This document shows, piece by piece, positions 7,266-14,076 of a stretch of 18,279 nucleotides of DNA (positions are counted from its first letter, which is position 1; every line of letters starts with the position of its first letter). This DNA comes from Chloroflexota bacterium (GTDB lineage Bacteria; Chloroflexota; Anaerolineae; UBA1429). A program made the translations under genes and the position numbers. The DNA lies in NCBI GenBank assembly GCA_012513595.1, contig JAAZBY010000232.1, positions 1 through 18,279 on the forward strand. The letters run 5' to 3'. Under the pieces are notes generated by a model. That model made no database searches. It saw only the letters and a program-made list of their open reading frames with translations, and was not told where the DNA came from.

Positions 7266-8246
7266 TCAGGCACGGGCGGCCTGCTCCAGTCTCTCCAGCC
7301 AGCGCAGGGCCTGCAGCGCGTCCGTGTACCTCGCGCCCAGGGGCACCGGCTGCCGCCCGCGGACGACGTGGCAGAAGGCGCGCAACTCCTCGGCCAGCAT
7401 GCCGGCGGGCAGGCGCGGATCTGGCGTGATCTCGAGCGTCAGCGGGGCGCGGGCGCGGTCGTCCCACACCGTCAGGGGGCGGGGGTTGGCCTCCACGCGC
7501 GCCGCCCAGCCGCGGCCAAAGGCCTCCAGGCGATCGTACCCGTCGGCGGGCATCCCCTCCGGCGTTAGGTAAGAGGCGGCCAATGAGGCGACCAGGCCGT
7601 CCTCCCAACCCAGCTGGGCGAGGGCCAGGTCGCACTCCCCGGCGGGGGTGCGCCGCTCCTGGGCGCTAAAGGTGGCCGGCTCGCGCCCCTCAGCGAGCGC
7701 CTGCACCATGTACAGGTCGTGCACCATGAGGAGGTGAAAGGGGCTCTCACCGGGGAAGGCCTCCAGGGTGCCGGTGGGGCGGTGCCGGGCGCAGGAGATG
7801 TGCACCAACGACCCCCGCCGGCGGGCCTCCCCCTGCAGGGCGCGGAACTCGGAGTTGAAGAGCAGGATGTGCCCCATCATGAGGTTCCGCGAATCGGGCG
7901 CTACCAGCCCGGCCAGCCGCTCGGCCTCGGCGGGGGAGGCCGCCAGCGGCTTCTCGACCAGCACCGCATACCCGGCCGCCAGGAGGCGCTCGGCGATCGG
8001 CACGTGCGTCGCCGTGCTCGAGGCCACCACCCAGGCCTCCGCGCCTGACTCGGCCATGCCCCGGTCCAGGTCCAGCCAGCCCGGCACGCCGGGCAGCTCG
8101 GGGGCCAGCGCGTCGAGGCTGGCCTGCCGGCGGGCCACCAGGGCCACCAGTTCGGCCTCGGCCAGGCCGGCCAGGGTCAGGGCGTGCAGCCGGCCAAAGG
8201 TCCCCAACCCCACCACGCCGATGCGTAGCGGTTCCGCCTTGCTCAT
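7266..8246 (-). CDS. Gfo/Idh/MocA family oxidoreductase
   Basis: This 326-residue NAD(P)-dependent dehydrogenase has the family's two-domain layout. The Rossmann loop is GLGTFG at 13-18, the EKP motif with its catalytic Lys is at 98-100, and the C-terminal domain holds the HD pair at 176-177. Members act on sugars, inositols or their acid and amine derivatives; I cannot tell the substrate. Its ATG at 8246 begins 2 bases after the TGA of the M20 gene, and its ribosome site GGAGGAG lies inside the last codons of that gene, so the two are probably translationally coupled. A GTG two codons upstream is possible but less well spaced. It is one of three members of this family within 5 kb. Confidence 0.93.
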   Translation of the reverse strand: MSKAEPLRIGVVGLGTFGRLHALTLAGLAEAELVALVARRQASLDALAPELPGVPGWLDLDRGMAESGAEAWVVASSTATHVPIAERLLAAGYAVLVEKPLAASPAEAERLAGLVAPDSRNLMMGHILLFNSEFRALQGEARRRGSLVHISCARHRPTGTLEAFPGESPFHLLMVHDLYMVQALAEGREPATFSAQERRTPAGECDLALAQLGWEDGLVASLAASYLTPEGMPADGYDRLEAFGRGWAARVEANPRPLTVWDDRARAPLTLEITPDPRLPAGMLAEELRAFCHVVRGRQPVPLGARYTDALQALRWLERLEQAARA

Positions 8247-8248
8247 CG

Positions 8249-9418
8249 TCACTCCTCCAGGCGCAGGCGCATGAGCCGCTCGTAGACCTCCACGGCCCGC
8301 TCCAGCTGGGCGATCTCCAGGAACTCGTCCTCGCGGTGCGCCTGGGCGATGTCTCCCGGGCCCAGGAGCACCACCGGGATCCCGGCGTCAGCCAGGGTGC
8401 TCCCGTCCGAGCCGTACCCCACGCCGCCGAGGGTGTCGTCGAGGCCCAGGTCGCGTAGCGCCCCCTGCACGCGCGCGGCAAAGGCCTCCCCGTCGGCGGG
8501 GTCCAACGGGCCGTCGAGGAAGGGCTCGCCGAGGGTGTAGCGCAGGCCGGGCGCCTCGGCGCGCAGCCCCTCGATGACGCGGCGCACCGCCGGCAGCACC
8601 TCGGCGGGGTCCTCCCCCGGAGAGACGCGCCTGTCCACCCAGATCTCGCAGAGGTCCGGCACGATGTTCACGGCCGTGCCGCCGTGGATCATGGTGATGG
8701 CGCAGCGCGCCGGGCCGGTGAGCGGGTGCGAGGCGCTCAGCCGGGCGATATAGCGCGACTCAAGCGCCTCGATGACGCGCACCATCATGGCGATGGCCGA
8801 GCGCCCCTTGGTCGGGTCGGAGGAGTGGGCGGCCAGCCCGTGGGTCTGCACAGAAAAGCGTACCACGCCACAATGGGCCACTATGGGTTGCAGCATGGTC
8901 GGCTCGCCGACGATGGCCCCGGCCGGGCGCCAGCCCAGCCCGGCGATCTGCTCGGCGACGTAGGCCTCCACGCCCGCCTTGAGCGCTTCCTCGTCCACCG
9001 AGTAGAGGATGGCGACGTTGTGGGCACCTGCGGCGCCGCGGGCGTAGCGCCCCAGCGCCCAGAGCATCGCCGCGCCGGAGGACTTCGTGTCGCACGCGCC
9101 GCGCCCGTAGAGGCGCCCGCCCTCCACGCGCCCCTCGAGGGGTGGGACGGTCATCCCCTGCAGGCCGACCGTGTCGAGGTGGCTCTCGAAGAGGAGCCAG
9201 GGCGCCCCAGCGGCCACCTCGTGGGTGATGAGCAGGTTGGCCGAACCCTCGCTGCCCACGGGCAAGAGCGCCGCCGAAAGGCCCCAGGCCCCCGCGACGT
9301 TGGCCAGGTAGGCGGCCAGGGCCGCCTCGGGGTGCGGGCGGCGGGAGATGGTCGCGTTTACCGAGTCGATGGCGACCATGCCCCGCAAGAGTTCCAGGCA
9401 GGTCTGTGGCGTGGGCAT
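8249..9418 (-). CDS. M20 family metallopeptidase (ArgE/DapE-like deacylase)
   Basis: This 389-residue zinc hydrolase cleaves an amide bond, as acetylornithine deacetylase, succinyl-diaminopimelate desuccinylase and aminoacylases do. The metal and catalytic residues are all present: ESHLDTVG with His80 and Asp82, GRGACDTKSS with Asp110, DEE with Glu143 and Glu144, GEPT at 171-174, and a C-terminal His361 in AQAHREDE. The dimerisation-domain His is likely in GLAAHSS (about 198). I chose the ATG at 9418 because GAGGGGG lies about 9 bases upstream. The frame continues to 9556, but that part is Arg-rich and crosses the promoter. The next gene is coupled to it. The context points to catabolic deacylation of a modified sugar or amino acid rather than arginine or lysine synthesis, because no such genes are near. 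That is inference. Confidence 0.92.
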   Translation of the reverse strand: MPTPQTCLELLRGMVAIDSVNATISRRPHPEAALAAYLANVAGAWGLSAALLPVGSEGSANLLITHEVAAGAPWLLFESHLDTVGLQGMTVPPLEGRVEGGRLYGRGACDTKSSGAAMLWALGRYARGAAGAHNVAILYSVDEEALKAGVEAYVAEQIAGLGWRPAGAIVGEPTMLQPIVAHCGVVRFSVQTHGLAAHSSDPTKGRSAIAMMVRVIEALESRYIARLSASHPLTGPARCAITMIHGGTAVNIVPDLCEIWVDRRVSPGEDPAEVLPAVRRVIEGLRAEAPGLRYTLGEPFLDGPLDPADGEAFAARVQGALRDLGLDDTLGGVGYGSDGSTLADAGIPVVLLGPGDIAQAHREDEFLEIAQLERAVEVYERLMRLRLEE

Positions 9419-9468
9419 CGGGTGGCGCCCCCTCTCTCTGTTCATGGCGGAATGGCGAGCCCGCGGCC

Positions 9469-9497
9469 ATGATAGCCGATCCCATCGGCGCCGACGA
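9469..9497 (-). promoter_or_regulatory. Putative promoter of the M20-oxidoreductase-amidohydrolase unit
   Basis: On the minus strand TATCAT (9474-9469) is a fair -10 box. TCGTCG (9497-9492) lies 17 bases upstream as a weak -35. The start would be near 9462, giving a leader of about 44 bases to the ATG at 9418. It lies just after the strong hairpin that closes the upstream gene. Confidence 0.4.
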
Positions 9498-9514
9498 GGC
9501 CCCGCGCCAAGAAC

Positions 9515-9549
9515 AGCGAGCGCCGCGGGGTATCCCCGCGGCGCTCGCT
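9515..9549 (-). terminator. Strong hairpin after the second oxidoreductase gene
   Basis: Two perfect 16-base arms (9515-9530 and 9534-9549) flank a 3-base TAT loop. The stem is very GC rich. It lies 40 bases past the stop codon at 9590, where a terminator is expected. On the minus strand it is followed by GTTCTTGG, not a clear T-run, so it may act as a weak terminator, an mRNA-stabilising end or an attenuator. Confidence 0.7.
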
Positions 9550-9589
9550 CAGGCAACCGAACTCTCCCGGCCCCGCGGTCCGGGGCGCC

Positions 9590-10645
9590 CTAGGGGCGGG
9601 CGGCCACCGGCGCGGCCACGGCCTGCTCGTGGTGGGTCTTGGCCGCCTTGTAGATGGCGTCCAGGATCTCGACCGATTTGATCCCTTCTTCGCCGGGGAT
9701 GAGCGGGTCGCGGCCCTCGCGGATGGCGGCGATATAGTCCTCGATCACCAGCCCGTGGCTGGAGCCGTAATAGTCCTTACCGTGGGCGGCCAGGCGGCCG
9801 TTGCCCTCGTCGACGGCGGGCGGCTGGTTGCGGCCGTCCTTGGTCTCAAACCGCACCAGCTCCTCCCCGACGATAGCGGCGCTCCCCAGGGTGCCGAGCA
9901 CCTCGATGCGCACCGGGCTCCCGTGGAAGGCGCAGGTGGTTGCCACAAAGCTCCCCACCCCGCCCGGCTGAAAGTCGAGCACGACCGAGGCAATGTCGTC
10001 CACCTCGATCGTGTCGTGCCCCAGGGTCTCCACCCGCGCCGAGACGGAGCGCACCCCGCCGCCGAAGAGGGCCACAAGGTCCAGCGTGTGGATGGCCTGG
10101 TTGATGAGCACGCCGCCCCCCTCGGTGGCCCAGCGGCCGCGCCAGGGGCTGCCGGTATAGTACTCGTCTCCGCGGTACCAGAGCACTTCGCCCGTCACCA
10201 ACAGGACCCGCCCGAGCAGCCCGCGTTCGATGGCGCGCAACACCTGTACCGAGGCGGGGTTCATGCGGTTCTGCAGGCAGACGCCCAGGCGCACGCCGTG
10301 CTGCCGGCAGGCGGCCACCGCCTGGCTGGCGCCGGCGGCGTCGGTGGCCAGCGGCTTTTCCACCAGGACGTGCTTGCCGGCGCGGGCCGCCTCGACGACC
10401 ATCGGGCTGTGCAGGTAGTGCGGGGTGCAGACGGTCACCGAGTCGACGTCGGGGTCGGCGAGGAGCTCGGCATAGTCGGTGGTCGCGCGGGGAATGCCGA
10501 AACGGCGGGAAAACTCAGCCGCCCGCTCGGGGATGATGTCGCAGCAGGCCACGAGCTCTGCGTGCGCCATCTCCGACAGCAACCCCGCGTGGACGGCCCC
10601 AATCACACCACAGCCAACGACAGCACAGCGAACCTTGCCACTCAT
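9590..10645 (-). CDS. Gfo/Idh/MocA family oxidoreductase
   Basis: This 351-residue NAD(P)-dependent dehydrogenase has the Rossmann loop GCGVIG at 11-16, EKPLA with the catalytic Lys at about 97, and GGGVLINQAIHTLD at 176-189, which carries the usual C-terminal catalytic His. This last form is typical of the sugar dehydrogenase branch. The ATG at 10645 has GGGAGGG about 8 bases upstream. The gene stands alone between a 163-base upstream gap with a likely promoter and a downstream hairpin, so it may be its own transcription unit. The family assignment is firm but the substrate is unknown. Confidence 0.94.
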   Translation of the reverse strand: MSGKVRCAVVGCGVIGAVHAGLLSEMAHAELVACCDIIPERAAEFSRRFGIPRATTDYAELLADPDVDSVTVCTPHYLHSPMVVEAARAGKHVLVEKPLATDAAGASQAVAACRQHGVRLGVCLQNRMNPASVQVLRAIERGLLGRVLLVTGEVLWYRGDEYYTGSPWRGRWATEGGGVLINQAIHTLDLVALFGGGVRSVSARVETLGHDTIEVDDIASVVLDFQPGGVGSFVATTCAFHGSPVRIEVLGTLGSAAIVGEELVRFETKDGRNQPPAVDEGNGRLAAHGKDYYGSSHGLVIEDYIAAIREGRDPLIPGEEGIKSVEILDAIYKAAKTHHEQAVAAPVAARP

Positions 10646-10759
10646 CAGTAAACCCTCCCGTGACTGCCGACACTGGCTTGCGGAAGTATCGCGAAGCATG
10701 GGCGTTGTGCCCTGGGCGGCCTCGCTGGCGGTGCGTGCCGGCAGGCTATCATCGCGCCC

Positions 10760-10788
10760 ACTATGGCACTGTTCCCCGGTCTGGGCAA
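10760..10788 (-). promoter_or_regulatory. Putative promoter of the second oxidoreductase gene
   Basis: On the minus strand TTGCCC (10788-10783) and CATAGT (10765-10760) are separated by 17 bases. Each matches the consensus at four positions. It lies in the 163-base gap after the upstream oxidoreductase, about 115 bases before the ATG at 10645. Confidence 0.4.
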
Positions 10789-10808
10789 ACGGCCGCCCCC
10801 CGCTGGCG

Positions 10809-11870
10809 CTACACCGCGTCGATGGCCGGGTCGTCGAGCGAAACGCGCCGCCCCTCCCGCGTGGACAGGTGGCAGGCCAACGTCATGCGCAGCACGGCGC
10901 GTCCCTCCTCGGCGGTGGCGATGGCCGGCCGGCGCCCCTGCAGGAACTCGGCCAGCGGCAGCGCCAGGCCGGCGATGCGCTCGCCATGGCTGGCGGGCGA
11001 GGGGATGTCGCTCAGCGTCCAATCTCCCGCTGCCGTCGTGTACCACTTGAGGCCGGCGGCGCCGGCCGGGCGGGGCACGTTGGCGGAGGGCACGTCGCCA
11101 TAGTTGAGCACCAGGCTGCCCTGTTCCCCGATGATCTCCACCGTGTTCTCGGCCGCCGTGCAGGTGAACGAGCAACACACCTCGGCCAGCGGGCCGCCCG
11201 GGTAGCGGTAGATGGCGATGCCGTTGTCCATCGGCACACGCGGGTCCCCAAGGGACATGATCTCGGCCGTCACCGATGCGGGCAGGCCCAGCAGCCAGTA
11301 GACATAATCGATGGCGTGGGCGGCGTCGTCGGCCCACATGTCACGGTTCAGCTCCGGCTGGACGTGCCAGAGCGCGGTGTAGTTGGGCCACATGTGCATG
11401 TTCAGCCCGTGGCGCCGGCGCACCATGCACACCCGGCCCAGCGTCCCCTCGGCGAGGAGCTCCTTGGTGCGCAGGTTCTGCGGGTCGACGCGCATCTGCC
11501 AGGCCAGGGTGAACGGGACGCCGGCGCGCGCCACGGCGGCGACGATGCGGTCCGCCTCACCCATAGTGAGGGCCAGCGGCTTTTGCAGGACGATGGCCAG
11601 GCCCGCGGCAGCGGCCTGCTCCACCAGGGCGGCATGGTGGCAGGTCTCGGCGCCGATGACCACGCCGCCCAGCCCCGGGGAGGCCAGGAGGTCCGTGACG
11701 CTGGCGTAGGGCTGCAGGCCGTAGGCCTCGACGGCGCCCGCCAGGCGCCCGGCGTCGTGGTCCCACCCGGCTGAGGCGGTCACGCCGTACTCGGGATGGG
11801 CCCGCCACTCGCGACAGTACACGCCCACATGGCCGTGGGCCAGGCCCAGCACTCCGACGCGCACGCTCAT
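10809..11870 (-). CDS. Gfo/Idh/MocA family oxidoreductase with variant nucleotide loop
   Basis: This 353-residue protein has the family layout but two departures from it. The Rossmann loop reads GLAHGH at 9-14 instead of GxGxxG, and EKP is replaced by QKP at 96-98, which still keeps the Lys. A DDAAHAIDY segment at 181-189 supplies the C-terminal His. GLxHGH-type loops occur in a subset of this family, so it is probably active, though cofactor use may differ. The ATG at 11870 follows the regulator's TAG by 2 bases, and GGAGG sits within the regulator's last codons, so the two should be coupled. That coupling makes it the prime candidate target of the regulator's control. The substrate is unknown. 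Confidence 0.9.
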   Translation of the reverse strand: MSVRVGVLGLAHGHVGVYCREWRAHPEYGVTASAGWDHDAGRLAGAVEAYGLQPYASVTDLLASPGLGGVVIGAETCHHAALVEQAAAAGLAIVLQKPLALTMGEADRIVAAVARAGVPFTLAWQMRVDPQNLRTKELLAEGTLGRVCMVRRRHGLNMHMWPNYTALWHVQPELNRDMWADDAAHAIDYVYWLLGLPASVTAEIMSLGDPRVPMDNGIAIYRYPGGPLAEVCCSFTCTAAENTVEIIGEQGSLVLNYGDVPSANVPRPAGAAGLKWYTTAAGDWTLSDIPSPASHGERIAGLALPLAEFLQGRRPAIATAEEGRAVLRMTLACHLSTREGRRVSLDDPAIDAV

Positions 11871-11872
11871 CG

Positions 11873-12607
11873 CTATCCTCCCTGCGGCGGAGACGGGGCC
11901 GCCGCTAGGTCCCCCGGGGTCAGGCGTTCGCCGCGTAGCACCCGCAGGCACGACTCTCTGGATAAGGCCATATGTTCGGCGATGACCCGCTCGGCCCCGG
12001 CGGCATCCCGGGCGAGAAGCCGCTCCACCAGCCGCTCGTGCAAAGACAGGACTTGCTCACTGGCGCCGCCGGCCGCCAGCAGCATCACCATGCGCCCCAG
12101 GACGCTCATCTCCCGCTGGACGAAGCGGTTCCCAGAGTACCGCCAGAGCAGTCCGTGCAGCCTGAGGTCGTGCTGCGCGTAGCCCTGCAGGTCGCCGGAG
12201 GCCAGGGTGGCACGCATCCCGTCCACTTCGGCAGTGAGGCGGGCGTCCTGGGCCGGGGTGAGGCGCCCTGTGGCCAGCCGCGCGGCCAGGCTCTCGAGCG
12301 CCTCGCGGAACGCGTACAGCTCGCGGAGGGTGGCCTCGTCCAGGTTGATGACCTGCCGGCCGGCCTCAGCGTTGACCACCAGCCCCTCGCCCTCCAGCTG
12401 GTTGAGGGCGTCGCGCACCGGCAGACGGCTGACGCCGAGGAGCTCGGAGAGCTCGCGCTCGATGAGGCGCGTCTCCGGCGCCAGCCGGCCAGAGATGATC
12501 GCCTCCCGAAGCAGGTCGGCGAGTTGGTTCTTGAGGGGTCTCCGTTCCAGGCCGCGGACGCCGGCGGCCAGTTCCTCCAGCGCAGCGGGTACCGGTGTGG
12601 TCCCCAT
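11873..12607 (-). CDS. GntR family transcriptional regulator (FadR/FCD type)
   Basis: This 244-residue DNA-binding regulator has an N-terminal winged helix at about 24-90, with RLIERELSELLGVSRLPVRD typical of the recognition region. A helical FCD effector domain follows at about 95-225. Asp147, His151, His190 and His212 are at the positions expected for the FCD metal site, so it probably binds a metal and a carboxylate ligand. Relatives usually repress uronate, gluconate or organic-acid catabolism. The ATG at 12607 has GAGGAGG 6 bases upstream. The coupled oxidoreductase downstream and the catabolic set beyond are likely targets, but no clear operator was found by eye. It follows the ZIP transporter by 69 bases. 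Confidence 0.93.
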   Translation of the reverse strand: MGTTPVPAALEELAAGVRGLERRPLKNQLADLLREAIISGRLAPETRLIERELSELLGVSRLPVRDALNQLEGEGLVVNAEAGRQVINLDEATLRELYAFREALESLAARLATGRLTPAQDARLTAEVDGMRATLASGDLQGYAQHDLRLHGLLWRYSGNRFVQREMSVLGRMVMLLAAGGASEQVLSLHERLVERLLARDAAGAERVIAEHMALSRESCLRVLRGERLTPGDLAAAPSPPQGG

Positions 12608-12639
12608 GGTTGCCTCCTCACAGGCGCGGCGGATGTTCG

Positions 12640-12663
12640 GCCGTGCCAGGCGGCCGGCGCGGC
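12640..12663 (-). terminator. Possible hairpin between the ZIP and GntR genes
   Basis: GCCGTGCC at 12640-12647 can pair with GGCGCGGC at 12656-12663 around an 8-base loop, with one G-U pair. It sits between the ZIP stop and the GntR ribosome site. There is no T-run, so termination would be partial at best. Confidence 0.3.
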
Positions 12664-12676
12664 AAGGGGGGCGCGG

Positions 12677-13435
12677 CTACATCATGCGCGTCAGCGCCAA
12701 GAGCAGCAGAAAGCCGACGATAAAGCCCGTCGTGGCCTGATGCTCAAAGCCGTGGGAGTGGCTTTCGGGAATCAGCTCGTCAGAGACCACGTACAGCATG
12801 GCGCCACCGGCAAAGGCCAGGCTGAAGGGCAGCAGCCCCTGCATCTGGGTCACGAAAAAGGCGCCCACCAGGGCCGCCAGCGGCTCGGCCAGACCCGACA
12901 GGAAGGCCCACCCGAGGGCCCGCAGCGGGGGCATGCCACAGGCCCGGAAGGGCCCCGTGATGGCCATCCCCTCCGGGATGTTGTGCAGGGCGATGGCCAC
13001 GGCCAAGAGCAGGCCCAGGCGCGGCTGGGCGGCGTAGGCGGTGCCCACGGCCAGGCCCTCCGGCAGGTTGTGCATGGTCATGGCCGCCATCAGCATCACC
13101 CCGCGCCGATAGGCGACGTGGTTGGAGCACTCGAAGGGCAGATGCTCGTGCTCATGGGGGAGGAAGCGGTCCAGCGCAAAGAGGACGGCCGCGCCCACCG
13201 CGACGCCGAGGATGGTGACCCACAAGGGGCCCATGGTCGTTGACTCGTGGATCAGGCCCATGGTGGCGATCGCGGTCATGACGCCGGCCGCAAACCCCAA
13301 CAGCGCGTCGTACGTGCGCATGTCCAGGCGTCGGAAGAGGAGGACCAGGCCGCCGCCCAGGCCCGTGGCTAGGCCGGCGACCGCGCTGAGAAGTACGGCG
13401 TTGAGGATGGCCAAGTCGCTATCTCCCACTGGCAT
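12677..13435 (-). CDS. ZIP family metal (zinc/iron) transporter
   Basis: This 252-residue membrane protein probably imports divalent metal such as zinc. The two signature metal-site helices carry HNLPEG at 122-127 and HNIPEG at 151-156. A His-rich cytoplasmic loop (HEHEH at 94-98) precedes them. Glu184 in SGLAEPL lies in the next helix, and about eight hydrophobic segments are visible. The ATG at 13435 has no Shine-Dalgarno. A TTG at 13417 with GGGAG 8 bases upstream is a credible alternative, giving a product starting just before the first membrane helix. A promoter ends close to the ATG, so translation may be almost leaderless. It precedes the regulator gene and may be cotranscribed with it. 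The metal is not determined by sequence. Confidence 0.93.
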   Translation of the reverse strand: MPVGDSDLAILNAVLLSAVAGLATGLGGGLVLLFRRLDMRTYDALLGFAAGVMTAIATMGLIHESTTMGPLWVTILGVAVGAAVLFALDRFLPHEHEHLPFECSNHVAYRRGVMLMAAMTMHNLPEGLAVGTAYAAQPRLGLLLAVAIALHNIPEGMAITGPFRACGMPPLRALGWAFLSGLAEPLAALVGAFFVTQMQGLLPFSLAFAGGAMLYVVSDELIPESHSHGFEHQATTGFIVGFLLLLALTRMM

Positions 13436-13456
13436 TGCAGCACGACACCATTAGGC

Positions 13457-13485
13457 AGGATACCCCCGTGCGGCCGGAAGAGCAA
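13457..13485 (-). promoter_or_regulatory. Putative promoter of the ZIP transporter
   Basis: On the minus strand TTGCTC (13485-13480) and TATCCT (13462-13457) are 17 bases apart. Both are partial matches. The transcript would begin near 13450, only about 15 bases before the ATG at 13435. Confidence 0.4.
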
Positions 13486-13525
13486 CCCCGAGCGTGGCGC
13501 ATGCGCGGACCTGCGCGCAACAAAC

Positions 13526-13556
13526 GGCCAGCCGACCGGTGGACGGTCAGCTGGCC
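13526..13556 (-). terminator. Hairpin terminator of the small exported-protein gene
   Basis: GGCCAGC at 13526-13532 pairs with GCTGGCC at 13550-13556. After one mismatch the stem continues with GACC/GGTC, leaving a 7-base loop. On the minus strand it is followed by GTTTGTTG, a T-rich tail suited to Rho-independent termination. It lies about 39 bases past the stop at 13595. Confidence 0.65.
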
Positions 13557-13594
13557 AGGAGAGGCGGACCAGGCAGGCGCGGGAGGGTCCTCCG

Positions 13595-13903
13595 TCAGCG
13601 CTGTACTGCGGCAGACACCGGCGCGAGCCCGATGGCGGCCGTCTTGTGGAACTCACCGACTACCTCGCGGAAAGCCTGCCCCAACGCCTGCGCCGGGGGC
13701 AGCAGCGCCCCGGCCACGCGCGACTCGGCGCGCTGCGCCCAGTGGGCGGCCGCGCTCAGGGCGGTTTCGCCGTGCATGACGGCGTAAGAGGCCAGGCTGC
13801 GCCCCTCACCGGCGATGGGGCGCGCGTGCGGCCCGGGCACCAGGGCGATGATCGCCGCGGCCACGATGAGCAACTGCCAGAAGGAAAGGGATCGCTTTGC
13901 CAT
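13595..13903 (-). CDS. Small exported or membrane-anchored protein of unknown function
   Basis: I do not recognise this 102-residue protein. The N-terminus has Lys3 and Arg4, then a hydrophobic stretch at about 8-24 ending near GPHA at 24-27, which looks like a signal peptide or a membrane anchor. The rest is Ala-rich and probably helical, with no Cys and no catalytic motif. It is likely real: GAGGTG lies 7 bases before the ATG, a TATAGT box lies upstream with a phased operator array, and a terminator hairpin follows. It appears to be a single-gene unit under tight control, perhaps a response to an envelope or nutrient signal. Confidence 0.72.
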   Translation of the reverse strand: MAKRSLSFWQLLIVAAAIIALVPGPHARPIAGEGRSLASYAVMHGETALSAAAHWAQRAESRVAGALLPPAQALGQAFREVVGEFHKTAAIGLAPVSAAVQR

Positions 13904-13939
13904 GGGTCAGCACCTCATACCAGTGATGGTTCCACCGGC

Positions 13940-13945
13940 ACTATA
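13940..13945 (-). promoter_or_regulatory. -10 box of the small exported-protein gene
   Basis: TATAGT on the minus strand lies about 36 bases before the ATG at 13903. No standard -35 is visible. That position is occupied by phased repeats, as in activator-dependent promoters. Confidence 0.55.
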
Positions 13946-13954
13946 GCGACCCAA

Positions 13955-13994
13955 GGTCTCCGTAAGGTTAACAGGCAGTTGCAGTCGGGTTGCA
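13955..13994 (-). promoter_or_regulatory. Four 11-bp-phased half-sites (OmpR/PhoB-type response regulator operator)
   Basis: On the minus strand TGCAAC, TGCAAC, GTTAACC and GAGACC recur with their AAC/GAC cores exactly 11 bases apart. The plus-strand core starts are 13989, 13978, 13967 and 13956. Direct repeats in 11-base phase are characteristic of OmpR/PhoB winged-helix regulators. GTTAACC resembles the GTTCACC repeats of actinobacterial PHO boxes. The array ends 9 bases before the -10 box, as expected when the activator replaces the -35. Confidence 0.6.
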
Positions 13995-14030
13995 ATCGCA
14001 ACGATCGTGCGCCCCCGGCGGGGAAACGTA

Positions 14031-14058
14031 ACGCCGCGCTGCCCCGGCAGCGCGGCGT
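14031..14058 (-). terminator. Strong hairpin terminator of the lyase operon
   Basis: Perfect 13-base arms (ACGCCGCGCTGCC at 14031-14043 and its complement at 14046-14058) form a GC-rich stem. It begins 19 bases past the stop codon at 14077. On the minus strand it is followed by TACGTTTCC, a short T-run. This fits the end of the heparinase operon. Confidence 0.75.
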
Positions 14059-14076
14059 CGTAGGCGTCGGGGGGGC

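Noticed and set aside
9419..9556. Longer N-terminus for the M20 peptidase
   Set aside because: The added residues are Arg/Pro rich, include no family feature, and overlap the promoter and hairpin.
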